This document shows positions 24,637-33,501 of a DNA stretch of 44,214 bases, in pieces. The position numbers and the translations under genes were made by a program. The DNA is from Lachnospiraceae bacterium. GTDB taxonomy: Bacteria; Bacillota; Clostridia; Lachnospirales; Lachnospiraceae. The notes under the pieces were generated by a model, which saw only the letters and a program-made list of their open reading frames with translations, had not been told where the DNA came from and did no database searches. The stretch is from contig JAAWCS010000017.1 in the NCBI GenBank assembly GCA_022793375.1, positions 1 to 44,214 of the forward strand, written 5' to 3'. How positions within the stretch are numbered: position 1 is the first letter of the stretch; each line of letters opens with the position of its first letter.

Positions 24637-25485
24637 TCACAGATAGCTTTTCTTACGATTCCCCCGCTCCCGCAGCCAGTCTCCCGCCTCTGTCACGCAC
24701 AGCAGCGTAACGACCAGAAAACCGCCCGGAATCACGATCATCCACCACGAGCCGGTAAGCATCGCCCTTTCGGAAAGACTCAGCATACTTCCCCATGAAA
24801 CCACCTCCAGCGGCAGGCCCAGCCCCATAAAGCTAAGAGTTGCCTCCGCGCCGATCGCCCCCCGCAGGTTCATCACCGCCATAAATAAAACCGAAGGCAT
24901 AAAATTCGGCGCCAGATGCGACCACAAAATACGCCAGAACCCGGCTCCCATGCATTGAGCTGCCAGTATGTACTCCTTCTCTCTTAATTGTCTCGTCTCT
25001 GTGCGCACCACCTTCGCAATCTCCGCCCAGCCCGTCATGCCGATTACAAAGGAAAGTCCGGCCACATCCGCCCCGCCAAGCGCGCCCCGCAGGAGTACAA
25101 TCCACAACAGCCCCGGAACGCTCAAAAACAACTCCGTCATCCGCATCAGTCCCGCGTCCAGCCACTTAGGCGCCAGCCCCGATGCCGCGCCGATCAAAAT
25201 CCCCAGCCCCGTCGAAATCCCCATCGACAAAACGCCAATTTCCAGGGAAACGCGCCCGCCATACCAAATCATTGAAAAAACATCGCGGCCCATGCTGTCC
25301 GTGCCAAACCAAAATGCCCGCCCCGGCGCTTCCTGTGCATGGTACAAATCCATATAAGCCGCATCCCCGGCCAGAAAAAAACCGCCGGACAAACAGCCCA
25401 GCCCAATCAAAGAAAGGACACACAAAGGAATTGTCGGCATCCCCCTGCTTCGCTGCTTTTTGGGCCGTCTAAGCCGCTCACCCAT
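24637..25485 (-). CDS. ABC transporter permease, NikC/OppC type
   Basis: 282-residue inner-membrane permease of the dipeptide/nickel family, with about five or six membrane segments. The N-terminal FGTDSMGRDVFSMIWYGGRVSL and the EAA-loop region around EYILAAQCMGAGFWRILWSH are typical of OppC/NikC proteins. I use the ATG at 25485, which overlaps the end of the NikB-like gene by 8 bases and follows AAAGGGG; an earlier start at 25548 lies deeper in that gene. No ATPase gene follows: the operon ends here and converges on hypA. Confidence 0.9.
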   Translation of the reverse strand: MGERLRRPKKQRSRGMPTIPLCVLSLIGLGCLSGGFFLAGDAAYMDLYHAQEAPGRAFWFGTDSMGRDVFSMIWYGGRVSLEIGVLSMGISTGLGILIGAASGLAPKWLDAGLMRMTELFLSVPGLLWIVLLRGALGGADVAGLSFVIGMTGWAEIAKVVRTETRQLREKEYILAAQCMGAGFWRILWSHLAPNFMPSVLFMAVMNLRGAIGAEATLSFMGLGLPLEVVSWGSMLSLSERAMLTGSWWMIVIPGGFLVVTLLCVTEAGDWLRERGNRKKSYL

Positions 25486-26470
25486 GCCCCTTTCCCTCCG
25501 AACCCAAAATCCTATCCGTCTCTCGAATCCGCGGATCAATCCTCTCATTCACCGCCTGCGCCAACAAGCCGCCCAGCATCGTGATCGCCCCCGAAAGCAG
25601 GCACAAAAGCATCAGCAGATTGTAGTCCTTATAACGTGCGCTCTCATACGCCAGCGATCCCAGCCCCGGATACGAAAAAACCACCTCAATCACATAGGTT
25701 CCTCCCAAAATATGCGGCAGGCCGACCGCCAGCACGCTCACATACGACGGCAGCATATTCGGCAGACAATGCCGGCAGAGCACCGTCCCCCGCCCAAGCC
25801 CCTTCGCCCTCGCAAGCAGCACATACTCACAGCGTACTTCTTCCAAAAGCCGATTGCGCACCAGAAATGCATAATACCACAAATGTCCGGCCACCGCTGC
25901 CGTCACCGGCAAAACCAGATGCATCAGACGATCCGCCGCATCCTCTCTGTTCCCCACGCAGTAAGCCCCGCTGCCCGGAAGCCAGCGCAAGCCGACCGCA
26001 AATGCCAAAATCAAGACCAGCGACAGCCAAAATTCAGGAATCACACTGATCGCTGTTCCCACCTGACAAAGCAAACGGTCAGGCCATCTTCCTGCCAGCC
26101 GCGCGCACAAAAGCCCCAGCGCCAGCGCCCCCGCCGCCAGCAGCACAAACGCCGTACCGCCCAAGCGCAGCGTATTGCCCACACGCTCGCCAATCACCGC
26201 CGTCACCGCTGTCTTATATTTATAAGAAACGCCGAAATCTCCTTTAAGCGCCCGCAAAAACCATCGTATGTACTGCACGTAAAGCGGCGCATCCAGCCCC
26301 AGCTTTTCCTCTGCCCACTCCCGCTCCTGCGGCGTCATCTTCTCCGCCCGTTCTCCGTAATATGATACCAGCGGATCGCCTGGCGCCAGACGCGCCGCAT
26401 AAAACACGATCACCGACAGCAAAAACAGGCTAAGCAAAAACGAAAGTATCTTTTTCCATAATGCAGGCAC
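25478..26470 (-). CDS. ABC transporter permease, NikB/OppB type
   Basis: 330-residue permease that would pair with the NikC-like protein. Family marks are the N-terminal hydrophobic segment, LAPGDPLVSYYG, a long periplasmic loop (EKLGLDAPLYVQYIRW) and the EAA-loop YVLLARAKGLGRGTVLCRH. The start is GTG at 26470 with GGGGAG 7 bases upstream. It lies 13 bases after the substrate-binding protein gene. Sequence alone cannot separate nickel from peptide permeases; the genes for nickel chaperones next door favour nickel. Confidence 0.9.
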   Translation of the reverse strand: MPALWKKILSFLLSLFLLSVIVFYAARLAPGDPLVSYYGERAEKMTPQEREWAEEKLGLDAPLYVQYIRWFLRALKGDFGVSYKYKTAVTAVIGERVGNTLRLGGTAFVLLAAGALALGLLCARLAGRWPDRLLCQVGTAISVIPEFWLSLVLILAFAVGLRWLPGSGAYCVGNREDAADRLMHLVLPVTAAVAGHLWYYAFLVRNRLLEEVRCEYVLLARAKGLGRGTVLCRHCLPNMLPSYVSVLAVGLPHILGGTYVIEVVFSYPGLGSLAYESARYKDYNLLMLLCLLSGAITMLGGLLAQAVNERIDPRIRETDRILGSEGKGHG

Positions 26471-26483
26471 AAACGCTCCCCCC

Positions 26484-28067
26484 TCATTCCATCGTCCACT
26501 CTGTCACGTTCCAGAAGATTCCCACGCCATGGTGCCCCATCACCGTATCCGCATCGATCCCCCTAATGGAAGCATTTGCAACATAATCCGCGTCAATATA
26601 ACAGATAAACGCAAAGGCCGGGTCCTCCGAAAGCGCTTTCTGGAAGCCGGCATACGCTTCCTCTCGCTGCTTTGGCTCTGCCGTGCGACGCGCCTCGACC
26701 AGATACCGATCCACATCGGCATTTGAATATGCCGAATAATTCGCCCCCTTGTCCGTAGCGAACACTTTGTATGTATGGTCATCCGCGTCAAACGGACTTC
26801 CCCAGCCGATCAGGTATGCCATTTGTCCGCCCCAGTCTACCCGTTCCGGAATTTCCACCGTACAGCGGATACCCGCTTCCCCCAGCATCTGAGCCGCCGC
26901 CTGCGCAATCGAAAGACGCACCTGATCCCCTGCGCCCACGCTCAGCACAAACCCAACCGTTTCCCCGTTCCGCTCATAAAACCCGTCCTCTCCCTTCACA
27001 CATCCCGCTTCTTCCAGCACCTGCCGCGCCCTTTCCACATCGTACTCATACCGTTCTACCTGATCACAATTGTAACGATTACGCTGCAACGGCCCGTATG
27101 CCGGAATTCCATGGCCAAGCAAAACCGTGTCTACGATTGCCTGCCGGTCCAGCGCCCGGCAGATTGCCGGGATCAAATCCCGATTTTCTTCCCAGTACGC
27201 ATGACGAAAATTAAACATAATCCCCCGATAATCCGAAGTCTGCATATGATATACCTCATACCCTTCCTGCCCCTCAAACCGTTCGCAGTCCTGCGGCGTC
27301 AAAAGCGCCAGGTCAAGCTCCCCCGCCTGCATCTGCATCGCCCTCGCCGTATCATCCGCCGCAATTTTAAACACAATCGTGCCGATATGGGGCGCCCCTT
27401 TGAAATACCCCTCATTTTTTACCAGCGTAATCGCCTGCCCCTCATCCCAGGCTTCCAGCCTGTAAGGCCCCGTTCCGACCGGCGCACGGAAAAAATCCGC
27501 TTCCCGCATATCTTCCCCCGCCAGCAAATGCTGCGGGAGGATCGGCATCGTCATATATTCAAGAAATGCAATGTTCGCAGACGCCAGTTTAAAAGAAATC
27601 GTATACGTATCCACAACCGTGATTTCCTCCACATCCTCGAAATCCGGCGCATTCTCCGAGCCATTTTCCGGGTCCATGATTGCCTCGATCGTAAACTTTA
27701 CGTCTTTTGCCGTAAATTCCTGCCCGTCATGCCAGCGTACCCCCTCTTCCAGATAAAACGTGTATGTACAGGCCGTCTCGTCCCATGTCCACTCCCGCGC
27801 CAGTCCGGGCACGATCTCATTCTCGCCATTGTGAGCCGTCAAGCCGTCGAAAAGCAGGATATTGATCTCACCGTGCTCGTCCATCGCCGGGTTAATGCGC
27901 GTATAATCGCCGCTGCCGTAGACAAGAACGTCTCCCGTCCGGTCCGCCGCATCTGCCCCCGCCCCACTCTTTGCAGTCGTGTCCGATCCCGCAGCCGTAC
28001 AGGCAGCCAGGGAAATCAGAAAGCAAAAAATCAAAACCATCCGCATCATTCGCCCGTGTTTTTTCAT
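26484..28067 (-). CDS. Substrate-binding lipoprotein of nickel/peptide ABC transporter
   Basis: 527-residue SBP_bac_5 family protein with a lipoprotein signal: a hydrophobic stretch and the lipobox LAAC (Cys23 lipidated). Family features are GLAREWTWDE, YTFYLEEGVRWHDGQEFTAKDV and ALDRQAIVDTVLLGHG. The C-terminus reads MGHHGVGIFWN, with His512-His513. Paired histidines near the C-terminus recall the HH-prong of some nickel-binding proteins; this is from memory and not checked. Together with hypA, hypB and cooC nearby it points to nickel (or a nickel chelate) as substrate, though peptides cannot be excluded. GGGAGA precedes the ATG. Expression starts from 28231-28259 and passes a leader terminator. 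Confidence 0.87.
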   Translation of the reverse strand: MKKHGRMMRMVLIFCFLISLAACTAAGSDTTAKSGAGADAADRTGDVLVYGSGDYTRINPAMDEHGEINILLFDGLTAHNGENEIVPGLAREWTWDETACTYTFYLEEGVRWHDGQEFTAKDVKFTIEAIMDPENGSENAPDFEDVEEITVVDTYTISFKLASANIAFLEYMTMPILPQHLLAGEDMREADFFRAPVGTGPYRLEAWDEGQAITLVKNEGYFKGAPHIGTIVFKIAADDTARAMQMQAGELDLALLTPQDCERFEGQEGYEVYHMQTSDYRGIMFNFRHAYWEENRDLIPAICRALDRQAIVDTVLLGHGIPAYGPLQRNRYNCDQVERYEYDVERARQVLEEAGCVKGEDGFYERNGETVGFVLSVGAGDQVRLSIAQAAAQMLGEAGIRCTVEIPERVDWGGQMAYLIGWGSPFDADDHTYKVFATDKGANYSAYSNADVDRYLVEARRTAEPKQREEAYAGFQKALSEDPAFAFICYIDADYVANASIRGIDADTVMGHHGVGIFWNVTEWTME

Positions 28068-28093
28068 CTAAATTGTCTCCCTTCTCCTCATGC

Positions 28094-28140
28094 AAAAAAG
28101 AAAGCCCACTAAGACTCTTCAGAGACTTTGTGCGCTTTCT
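28094..28140 (-). terminator. Leader terminator (possible attenuator) before the ABC operon
   Basis: Arms AGAAAGC (minus, from 28140) and GCTTTCT close an approximately 42-base hairpin with further inner pairing (CAC/GTG and AGTCTCT-like arms), followed by six U residues. It lies between promoter and start codon, so it must be passed to express the operon. Upstream leader hairpins are ACAGC-AGGAA-GCTGT and AAACGC-TGAA-GCGTTT. Confidence 0.7.
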
Positions 28141-28230
28141 AAGACCGCGTTCTTTGTTATTCGATTGAAATTGCAAATAAAAATCGAAACGCTTCAGCGT
28201 TTTTCCTTACAGCTTCCTGCTGTTTTTTCT

Positions 28231-28259
28231 ATTATACAATGTTTTAGCCCGAAAGTCTA
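28231..28259 (-). promoter_or_regulatory. Promoter of the nickel/peptide ABC operon
   Basis: On the minus strand TAGACT (28259-28254), a 17-base gap and TATAAT (28236-28231). Transcription should start near 28224, giving a leader of about 155 bases. Confidence 0.7.
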
Positions 28260-28354
28260 CCAATTTGTGCGGATTTACCACAAGTTTACCTTAGAAGGCC
28301 CATAGGGGAGCGTCAAGGCATTCAGCCCGTCTCTTTTCCTGCTTCCCGGCCGTG

Positions 28355-28753
28355 TTAAGCCGGCAGTTCTCCCACCGCTTCACGAATCAATTCCCCCATG
28401 CTCAAGTCCCTCGTCCCCACCACAATATTATCGCAGTGATTCACCGGAATTAAAATCCGCCTTGCACCGCTCTGCGCCACCGCCAACGCCATCCCCGGCG
28501 TAATCTCCCCAAACAGCGCATCCGCGATCACAATCCCGATCGGTCCCAAAATCACATCGGCTCCCCGGCAATTCACCACAACCGCATTCTCTCCTGTCGC
28601 CGCGTGATCCGCCCCGGCCTTCAGCATCGCCGAGGTCGCCACCGTATTCGTTCCCACCGCCGTAATCACCGCCTCCGGCCGTGCTTCCCGAACAGCCGGA
28701 ATCAGCTGCTTCCCAATTCCGCCGCCCTGCGAATCAATAATCAGCACGTTCAT
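28355..28753 (-). CDS. DUF3842-family protein
   Basis: 132-residue protein of a small conserved family of unknown role (DUF3842 by recollection). The N-terminus VLIIDSQGGGIGKQL looks like a nucleotide-binding loop of the Rossmann or P-loop kind, and AVVVNCRGADVILGPIGIV continues an alternating strand-helix fold. It is cytosolic, with no signal or membrane segment. The start overlaps the 3' end of vanT by 20 bases, with GGAGGAGG inside vanT, so it is co-expressed with the van genes. This link is worth noting because I know of no resistance role for the family. Confidence 0.8.
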   Translation of the reverse strand: MNVLIIDSQGGGIGKQLIPAVREARPEAVITAVGTNTVATSAMLKAGADHAATGENAVVVNCRGADVILGPIGIVIADALFGEITPGMALAVAQSGARRILIPVNHCDNIVVGTRDLSMGELIREAVGELPA

Positions 28754-31184
28754 GTATCCTGTCCTCCTCCGACACCACCGCTTCGTCTTTCGTCATATAC
28801 CGCTTCAGGCGGCCGCCCATCCGGCACAAAAGCTCATTGGTAATCGTATCGCACCAGCCGGCTGCCTCCTCGGCCCGAATCTCTTCCTCGCCGTCGCGGC
28901 CGATCAGCGTCACTACGTCTCCGGACCGGACCGCGTCGCTGCCGCCGCTCTCTTCCTCTTCCCATTCGTCCCAATTAAGGATTTCCGTACCGAGCAGCTT
29001 ACTGCCCTCCGGCCTGCTCTCTGCGGATTCTTCGCCTGTTACATCCACCAGCAGCTGATCCATGCATACACGCCCCACGACCGGATACCGCCTTCCGCGG
29101 ATCAGCACCTGGGCACGCCCGTTTCCGTAGCTGCGCGGGATTCCGTCCGCATAACCGATCGTCACCGTTGCCACCTGCCGCCGCCCCGGCGCCCGCCAGG
29201 CCCGGCCGTACCCCAGCTCCATTCCTGGCTGCACGGTACGCACCATTGCCACCCGCGCCCGCACCGCCATCACCGGTTCCAGTCCAAGTTCCAGCTGCGG
29301 CCGATCCTCTGCCGTCTCATACGCGCCGTACAGAGCAATCCCCATCCGCACAAAATCGTATTTCAGCTGCGGATAATTCAGCAGGCCGAAACTGTTCTGG
29401 ATGTGATAGCAAAGCCGCTCGCCGTCCCCTCGGTTTAACTGGATGCAAAGCTTCTCAATATACCCCCGCATCGCCTCAAACCGCTTTAACTGCTGCCTCG
29501 TATATTCCACGTCCGAATCCGACCGGCTGCCCGCCACACACAGATGGCTGAATACGCCCTCGATCCGAATCGCCGGCAGCAGGAAAATCTCCCGCACCGC
29601 CTCAATATCCCCGGCGCTCACGCCAAGGCGGTGCATCCCCGTATCCAGCGCCAGATGCGCCCGCAGAGACCCGTTCGCACAGCCGAAACGGTTCATCGCC
29701 ACCGCGTACTCTTCATCGACAATCGTCTGGATTAAATCGTTCTCATACACCCCCGGCCATTCCTCCGGACTCGTATAACCCAAAATCAGGATATTGCCGC
29801 GAATCCCCGCCTGCCGCAGCGAAATTCCCTCCGCTGCCGTCGCCACGGCAAAATCCGTAATCCCCTGCTTTTGCAGATGCAAAGACACCGGAACCGCCCC
29901 ATGGCCGTATGCGTCGGCTTTGACCACCGCCATCACCCGGCTTCCCGGTGAAAGCACCTGACGGAACTGGTTTACATTGCCTGAAAGCGCCGCCAGATCT
30001 GTCTCCACCCAGGCCCGGCCGCCCGCTGTCTTTTTTTCCAGCTGCCGCTTCTCTTCCATTTGTTTCGCGTCCTCCTTCTCTTCTTCCCACGACATATGCT
30101 CTTGTTCCGACTTCACCCAGATGGACGGCGCCCGCCGCCGGCGTCTACCCGTATCCGTAAATAAAGACAAAATATATGCCGCTCCCAGCGAAGCGACTGT
30201 CACGCACAGATAGTGAACCAGATGGTTCTCCACCAAAAGCGCCTCCGTTTTCGTGACTCCTGCAAAGGCCCGCACCACGACAATGCACAGCGGATGCAGC
30301 AAATACACCCACAGAGCAACCGCCCGCAGTTTCGGCTTTTGTGCAGCCGGCAGCCGCACCAGCAGCCCGAATAAAAACGTCATAACAACCGGCAGCGTCA
30401 GATACATGCTGTCGTGATGCGGCCAGCCCGCCGCATGCACCAGGAGTCCCTCTGCCGTCATTCCTGCCAGTGAAACGGCCAAACCGATCCCCCAAAATAA
30501 AAATTCCTCCTGCAGCCGCCCGCGCATGCCCTGTTCTGGTAAAGCCCGCTCCCGCGTCTTTAGCCTGCCGCCGCCTGCTACGTGCCGCTTCCTTCCCATC
30601 TGCGCCCCCAGAAGCAGAAACAGCGGCGCCAGAAACACCCCGTTGCGCGTATTTTCCATTATGGCAAACAGACCTGCATACAGCGACTCAAGCGCCGGTA
30701 TCTGTGCCGCCAGCCCGTAATAACTGTCGCCCAGGACTCCCACAAGATAAAGAGTCGCCGCCGCAAAGAGCGCCTTTTTGCTCCCCAGCCACCGCCAAAG
30801 CCCCCAGGAAATTAGAAGGCCTGTAATCACCCCCGGCAAATACCACAGATGATAAAAGGTCCCCCCGATCAGCAGCTCTCTCAGCGCCGTGCCAAATGTA
30901 AGGCCCGCAAGCTTCCCCGCATACCAGTTGACCGGCAGATACATCACAATCGCCGCCAGATACCAGCGCAGGTTCTTTGCCAGCGATTCCTGTACCCGTT
31001 CCCAGCGCCCCTGCGCCAATACAAAATACCCGGTGACCATAAAAAAGAAGGGAACCGCCACCCGCCCCACAATCCGCGTCAGCATCAGATCGCCCCAAAA
31101 GCTGAAATCCTCTAACGGCGAAATATGGATTGCCGCTACCAGAAATGCCGCTATGATCCGAAACCAGTCTAAAGCTCCCATCAA
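28734..31184 (-). CDS. vanT: VanT-type membrane serine/alanine racemase
   Basis: 816-residue two-domain protein. Residues 1-340 form an acyltransferase-3-like membrane domain with about ten hydrophobic segments, starting LDWFRIIAAFLVAAIHISP. Residues about 375-816 are a PLP-dependent racemase with VVKADAYGHG (the lysine binds PLP) and the catalytic tyrosine region IGYADGIPRSYGNG. VanT makes D-serine for D-Ala-D-Ser termini. It is about 100 residues longer than the enterococcal VanT I recall, with charged insertions near 200-230, in the linker, and near 735-760. Its ATG overlaps the stop of vanXY (ATGA). Plain alanine racemases lack the membrane domain. Confidence 0.9.
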   Translation of the reverse strand: MMGALDWFRIIAAFLVAAIHISPLEDFSFWGDLMLTRIVGRVAVPFFFMVTGYFVLAQGRWERVQESLAKNLRWYLAAIVMYLPVNWYAGKLAGLTFGTALRELLIGGTFYHLWYLPGVITGLLISWGLWRWLGSKKALFAAATLYLVGVLGDSYYGLAAQIPALESLYAGLFAIMENTRNGVFLAPLFLLLGAQMGRKRHVAGGGRLKTRERALPEQGMRGRLQEEFLFWGIGLAVSLAGMTAEGLLVHAAGWPHHDSMYLTLPVVMTFLFGLLVRLPAAQKPKLRAVALWVYLLHPLCIVVVRAFAGVTKTEALLVENHLVHYLCVTVASLGAAYILSLFTDTGRRRRRAPSIWVKSEQEHMSWEEEKEDAKQMEEKRQLEKKTAGGRAWVETDLAALSGNVNQFRQVLSPGSRVMAVVKADAYGHGAVPVSLHLQKQGITDFAVATAAEGISLRQAGIRGNILILGYTSPEEWPGVYENDLIQTIVDEEYAVAMNRFGCANGSLRAHLALDTGMHRLGVSAGDIEAVREIFLLPAIRIEGVFSHLCVAGSRSDSDVEYTRQQLKRFEAMRGYIEKLCIQLNRGDGERLCYHIQNSFGLLNYPQLKYDFVRMGIALYGAYETAEDRPQLELGLEPVMAVRARVAMVRTVQPGMELGYGRAWRAPGRRQVATVTIGYADGIPRSYGNGRAQVLIRGRRYPVVGRVCMDQLLVDVTGEESAESRPEGSKLLGTEILNWDEWEEEESGGSDAVRSGDVVTLIGRDGEEEIRAEEAAGWCDTITNELLCRMGGRLKRYMTKDEAVVSEEDRIHERADY

Positions 31185-32002
31185 GATTTTCTCCAGATTG
31201 TCAGGATCAAACCATTTTGATTATCACCGGACACGCTGTACAGCTCGCTGTCCTTTGGCAGCTCCACACGCATTGTCTCCTCCACCGCTTCGATATACCG
31301 CACCTCAATGCGGTTGTTATGTCTCTCCCAGTATACGCCTTTTGGCTGCTTTCGCAGAAAATCCGTATACTCCTCCAATACAAGCCCCTGTTCCTCCATA
31401 ATCATCGAATGCGGATAACCGACATAGCGAAAATGCCATGGTTCATGGGCAATGCCCGTGAGTTCCTCCTTCTCTGCCGGATAGCGCAGGATAAAACCAA
31501 ACCGGGCCGCTTCCTGCCGAAAGCGCCCGCAAATCCCCTCTTCCGGAAAAGACGGCCGAATAAAATCCAGTTCTTTACCGCCTTCGCCCAGGTCAATCGC
31601 GTAGCCGGTCTGATGCTCGCTGCGGTCAGGAAGCGCTACATATCTGCCGGTAAATTCCGGCCCGTTTTCCTCCAGGGATTCCCGGTAAATCTGCTCCTGT
31701 TCCCGGCGGCTGCGATAGCCGCTGACCGGCACAATCCGGCCAAATGCCGAAAGGCTCTCCAGTCCCCGGCAAAGCGCCATGGCCGCCGCGCTTTCCAGGC
31801 GAATCTGCGGGAAGGACCGATCTATGACTGCCAGTTCCATCTCTTCTGCCGGTTTTGTTTCGGCTTCTTCCGGCGACCGGGCCCACATGCAAAGACAGCC
31901 GGCCGCTTCCGGCTGAGCGGCCCTGTGCAGCGCATATTTCCGGTTCACCAAAATGAGCGGCCCCCGACAGCAGTCCTCTCTATTTAAAACCAATGGTTTC
32001 AT
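31181..32002 (-). CDS. vanXY: VanY/VanXY-type D,D-peptidase
   Basis: 273-residue zinc D-Ala-D-Ala peptidase. The active-site pattern is SGYRSRREQEQIY, SEHQTGYAIDLG (His and Asp zinc ligands) and EPWHFRYVG (catalytic Glu and third zinc His), as in VanY and VanXY. No signal peptide or N-terminal membrane anchor is seen, so it should act in the cytoplasm like VanXY, removing D-Ala-D-Ala and D-Ala-ended precursors. A unique N-terminal 55 residues and a C-terminal 60-residue extension lie outside the core. It overlaps vanG and vanT by 4 bases each. VanY alone is possible, but the operon context favours VanXY. Confidence 0.87.
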   Translation of the reverse strand: MKPLVLNREDCCRGPLILVNRKYALHRAAQPEAAGCLCMWARSPEEAETKPAEEMELAVIDRSFPQIRLESAAAMALCRGLESLSAFGRIVPVSGYRSRREQEQIYRESLEENGPEFTGRYVALPDRSEHQTGYAIDLGEGGKELDFIRPSFPEEGICGRFRQEAARFGFILRYPAEKEELTGIAHEPWHFRYVGYPHSMIMEEQGLVLEEYTDFLRKQPKGVYWERHNNRIEVRYIEAVEETMRVELPKDSELYSVSGDNQNGLILTIWRKS

Positions 32003-33060
32003 TCCGTCTCCTTCCCCTCGTCTAACAGGCGGTTTACTACCTCCTCAAAGGAGATTCCCGCCGCCTTCATCATACTGGGGAAACGACTGTGAGACGTAAA
32101 GCCGGGAATCGTATTCACTTCGTTAAAAACGATCCGCTCCTCTGGCGTCAAAAACATATCCACACGGGCAAACCCGCTGCAGCCCAGCGCGCGGTAAATT
32201 ACCTGCGCCGCCTCCTTAATGCGCTCTGCCGTCTCCGGCCGGATGCGCGCCGGCACATAAATCCGCGAACTTTTCAGCGTATATTTCTCCGTATAATCAA
32301 AAAATCCGTGCGTCAGCTCAATCTCGTCCACCTCGCCGACCGTCAGCTTCTGCTCTCCCATCACCGCGCAGCCAACCTCAAAGCCGTCGATCGCCTCTTC
32401 CATAATCACTTCCACGTCGTGGCAGAACGCGTCGCGCACCGCCCCTGCCAGTTCTTCCGGCGCCTTCACTTTTGTTACGCCAAACGACGAACCGGCACGC
32501 ACCGGCTTGACAAACAGCGGATAACCGATCTTCTCTGCCGCTTGTTTCCACTCTTCCTCCTGGGTGTCCATGTTCTTTGGCTGTACAAATACCACCGACG
32601 CCGGCGCCTCCACCCCGGCCAGCTCTGCCAGCTTATGCGCCCGGTCCTTATCCATGCAGAGCGCCGAACACAGCGTATTGCAGCCGATCAGCCGAATCCC
32701 TGCCAGCTCAATCAGCCCCTGTACCGTACCGTCCTCCCCGTTTTTGCCATGCAGCACCGGAAGCGCCATGTCCAGACGCGTCACAACGACCTGGCCCTTG
32801 TGAAACTCCAGCAGCCCGCAGGTCTCCCGATCCGGCGACAAAACTGCGCGCACGCAATCCGTTTCATTGCACCAGGTATCCCGCAGAATCTTTTCCACGT
32901 CGCCGTAATATCGATACCAGCGTCCCTCCCGGTCAATGCCGATCAGTACCTTCTCATATCGCTCTTCATCCACCGCCGCAATCACCGCGCCGGCCGATTG
33001 CAGCGACACCTCGTATTCCGTCGATTTTCCCCCGAACAGGATAGCAACCTTTCTCTTCAT
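31999..33060 (-). CDS. vanG: VanG-type D-alanine:D-serine ligase
   Basis: 353-residue ATP-grasp ligase of the Ddl family. It begins KVAILFGGKSTEYEVSL and has VLHGKNGEDGTVQGL, YPLFVKPVRAGSSFGVTKV and FNEVNTIPGFT. The omega-loop region FFDYTEKYTLKSS followed by IYVPARI resembles VanG rather than VanA, which agrees with the serine racemase gene in the same operon. D-Ser specificity is inferred. I start it at the ATG at 33060 after GGTGG, since the frame upstream runs through hairpin repeats. It is the first gene of vanG-vanXY-vanT-DUF3842; no vanR or vanS gene is in the window. Confidence 0.88.
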   Translation of the reverse strand: MKRKVAILFGGKSTEYEVSLQSAGAVIAAVDEERYEKVLIGIDREGRWYRYYGDVEKILRDTWCNETDCVRAVLSPDRETCGLLEFHKGQVVVTRLDMALPVLHGKNGEDGTVQGLIELAGIRLIGCNTLCSALCMDKDRAHKLAELAGVEAPASVVFVQPKNMDTQEEEWKQAAEKIGYPLFVKPVRAGSSFGVTKVKAPEELAGAVRDAFCHDVEVIMEEAIDGFEVGCAVMGEQKLTVGEVDEIELTHGFFDYTEKYTLKSSRIYVPARIRPETAERIKEAAQVIYRALGCSGFARVDMFLTPEERIVFNEVNTIPGFTSHSRFPSMMKAAGISFEEVVNRLLDEGKETE

Positions 33061-33072
33061 CTTATCCACCCT

Positions 33073-33086
33073 GCGGCTTTCGCCGC
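33073..33086 (-). repeat. GAAA-loop hairpin just before the vanG ribosome binding site
   Basis: On the minus strand GCGGC-GAAA-GCCGC, a perfect 5-base stem with a GNRA tetraloop, ends 2 bases before GGTGG. It could affect vanG translation. Confidence 0.5.
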
Positions 33087-33102
33087 TTCCTTTCTTGTTC
33101 TT

Positions 33103-33190
33103 ACCCGCATATTCAGGACATTCTGCGTATCCTCTGCGGTACTCCTTATCTTTCATGTTCTCAGGACATGCCGGCTGTCCTCGCCGGCGC
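33103..33190. repeat. Diverged copies of the two-hairpin repeat in the vanG leader
   Basis: Two diverged units near 33103 and 33154 share RTATTC(TC)AGGACAT and TGCGGT with the family at 1-137 and 34341-34440. The first keeps the smaller hairpin in altered form (GTATCC/GGTAC around TCTGC). Confidence 0.5.
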
Positions 33191-33198
33191 CTTTTGCC

Positions 33199-33227
33199 AG
33201 TATAAACAGTGTACCAGACACAGCCAA
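33199..33227 (-). promoter_or_regulatory. Promoter of the vanG operon
   Basis: On the minus strand TTGGCT (33227-33222), a 17-base gap and TATACT (33204-33199). The gap contains the dyad GTGTCTGGTACAC, a possible regulator site. The leader is about 130 bases. Confidence 0.6.
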
Positions 33228-33419
33228 ATAGTTTCTTTCCATCGCTTTAGCGTTTTATAAACAGAACATTAAGATTTTCTTACGTTCTCTCCACGCCCGG
33301 CTGCCGGCTGTCCTCGTTATTTTACAACAGAATTCAGGCACTGTAAACCGTTCTTTCAAAATCGCTGTCCCTGTCAATGAAAAAATGTTCCCTGTTTGGG
33401 ACCGTCTCCGCAGGCAGAC
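33228..33419. other. Gap without a recognised gene
   Basis: Between the vanG promoter and the terminator at 33420 I see no gene with a ribosome binding site and no long repeat. A short dyad, CTTTAGCG...CGCT-like, near 33245 is too weak to name. Confidence 0.4.
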
Positions 33420-33461
33420 AAAAATCCCCTTGTTTCCACTCTTATTGAGCAAAAACAAGGG
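33420..33461 (-). terminator. Intrinsic terminator after the carD-like gene and GNAT remnant
   Basis: Minus-strand arms CCCTTGTTT (33461-33453) and AAACAAGGG (33435-33427) form a perfect 9-base stem, followed by GATTTTT. It lies about 40 bases past the GNAT remnant. Confidence 0.8.
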
Positions 33462-33501
33462 AATACCAAAAGGATGCCGTATTCCGAAAAGAGAAATCCG
33501 C

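Noticed and set aside
26775..28112. 445-residue plus-strand open frame
   Set aside because: Antisense to the substrate-binding protein gene; low-complexity, no ribosome binding site.
28094..28236. NiCo riboswitch before the ABC operon
   Set aside because: The four-way junction and conserved G-rich bulges of that class are not seen; only separate small hairpins are.
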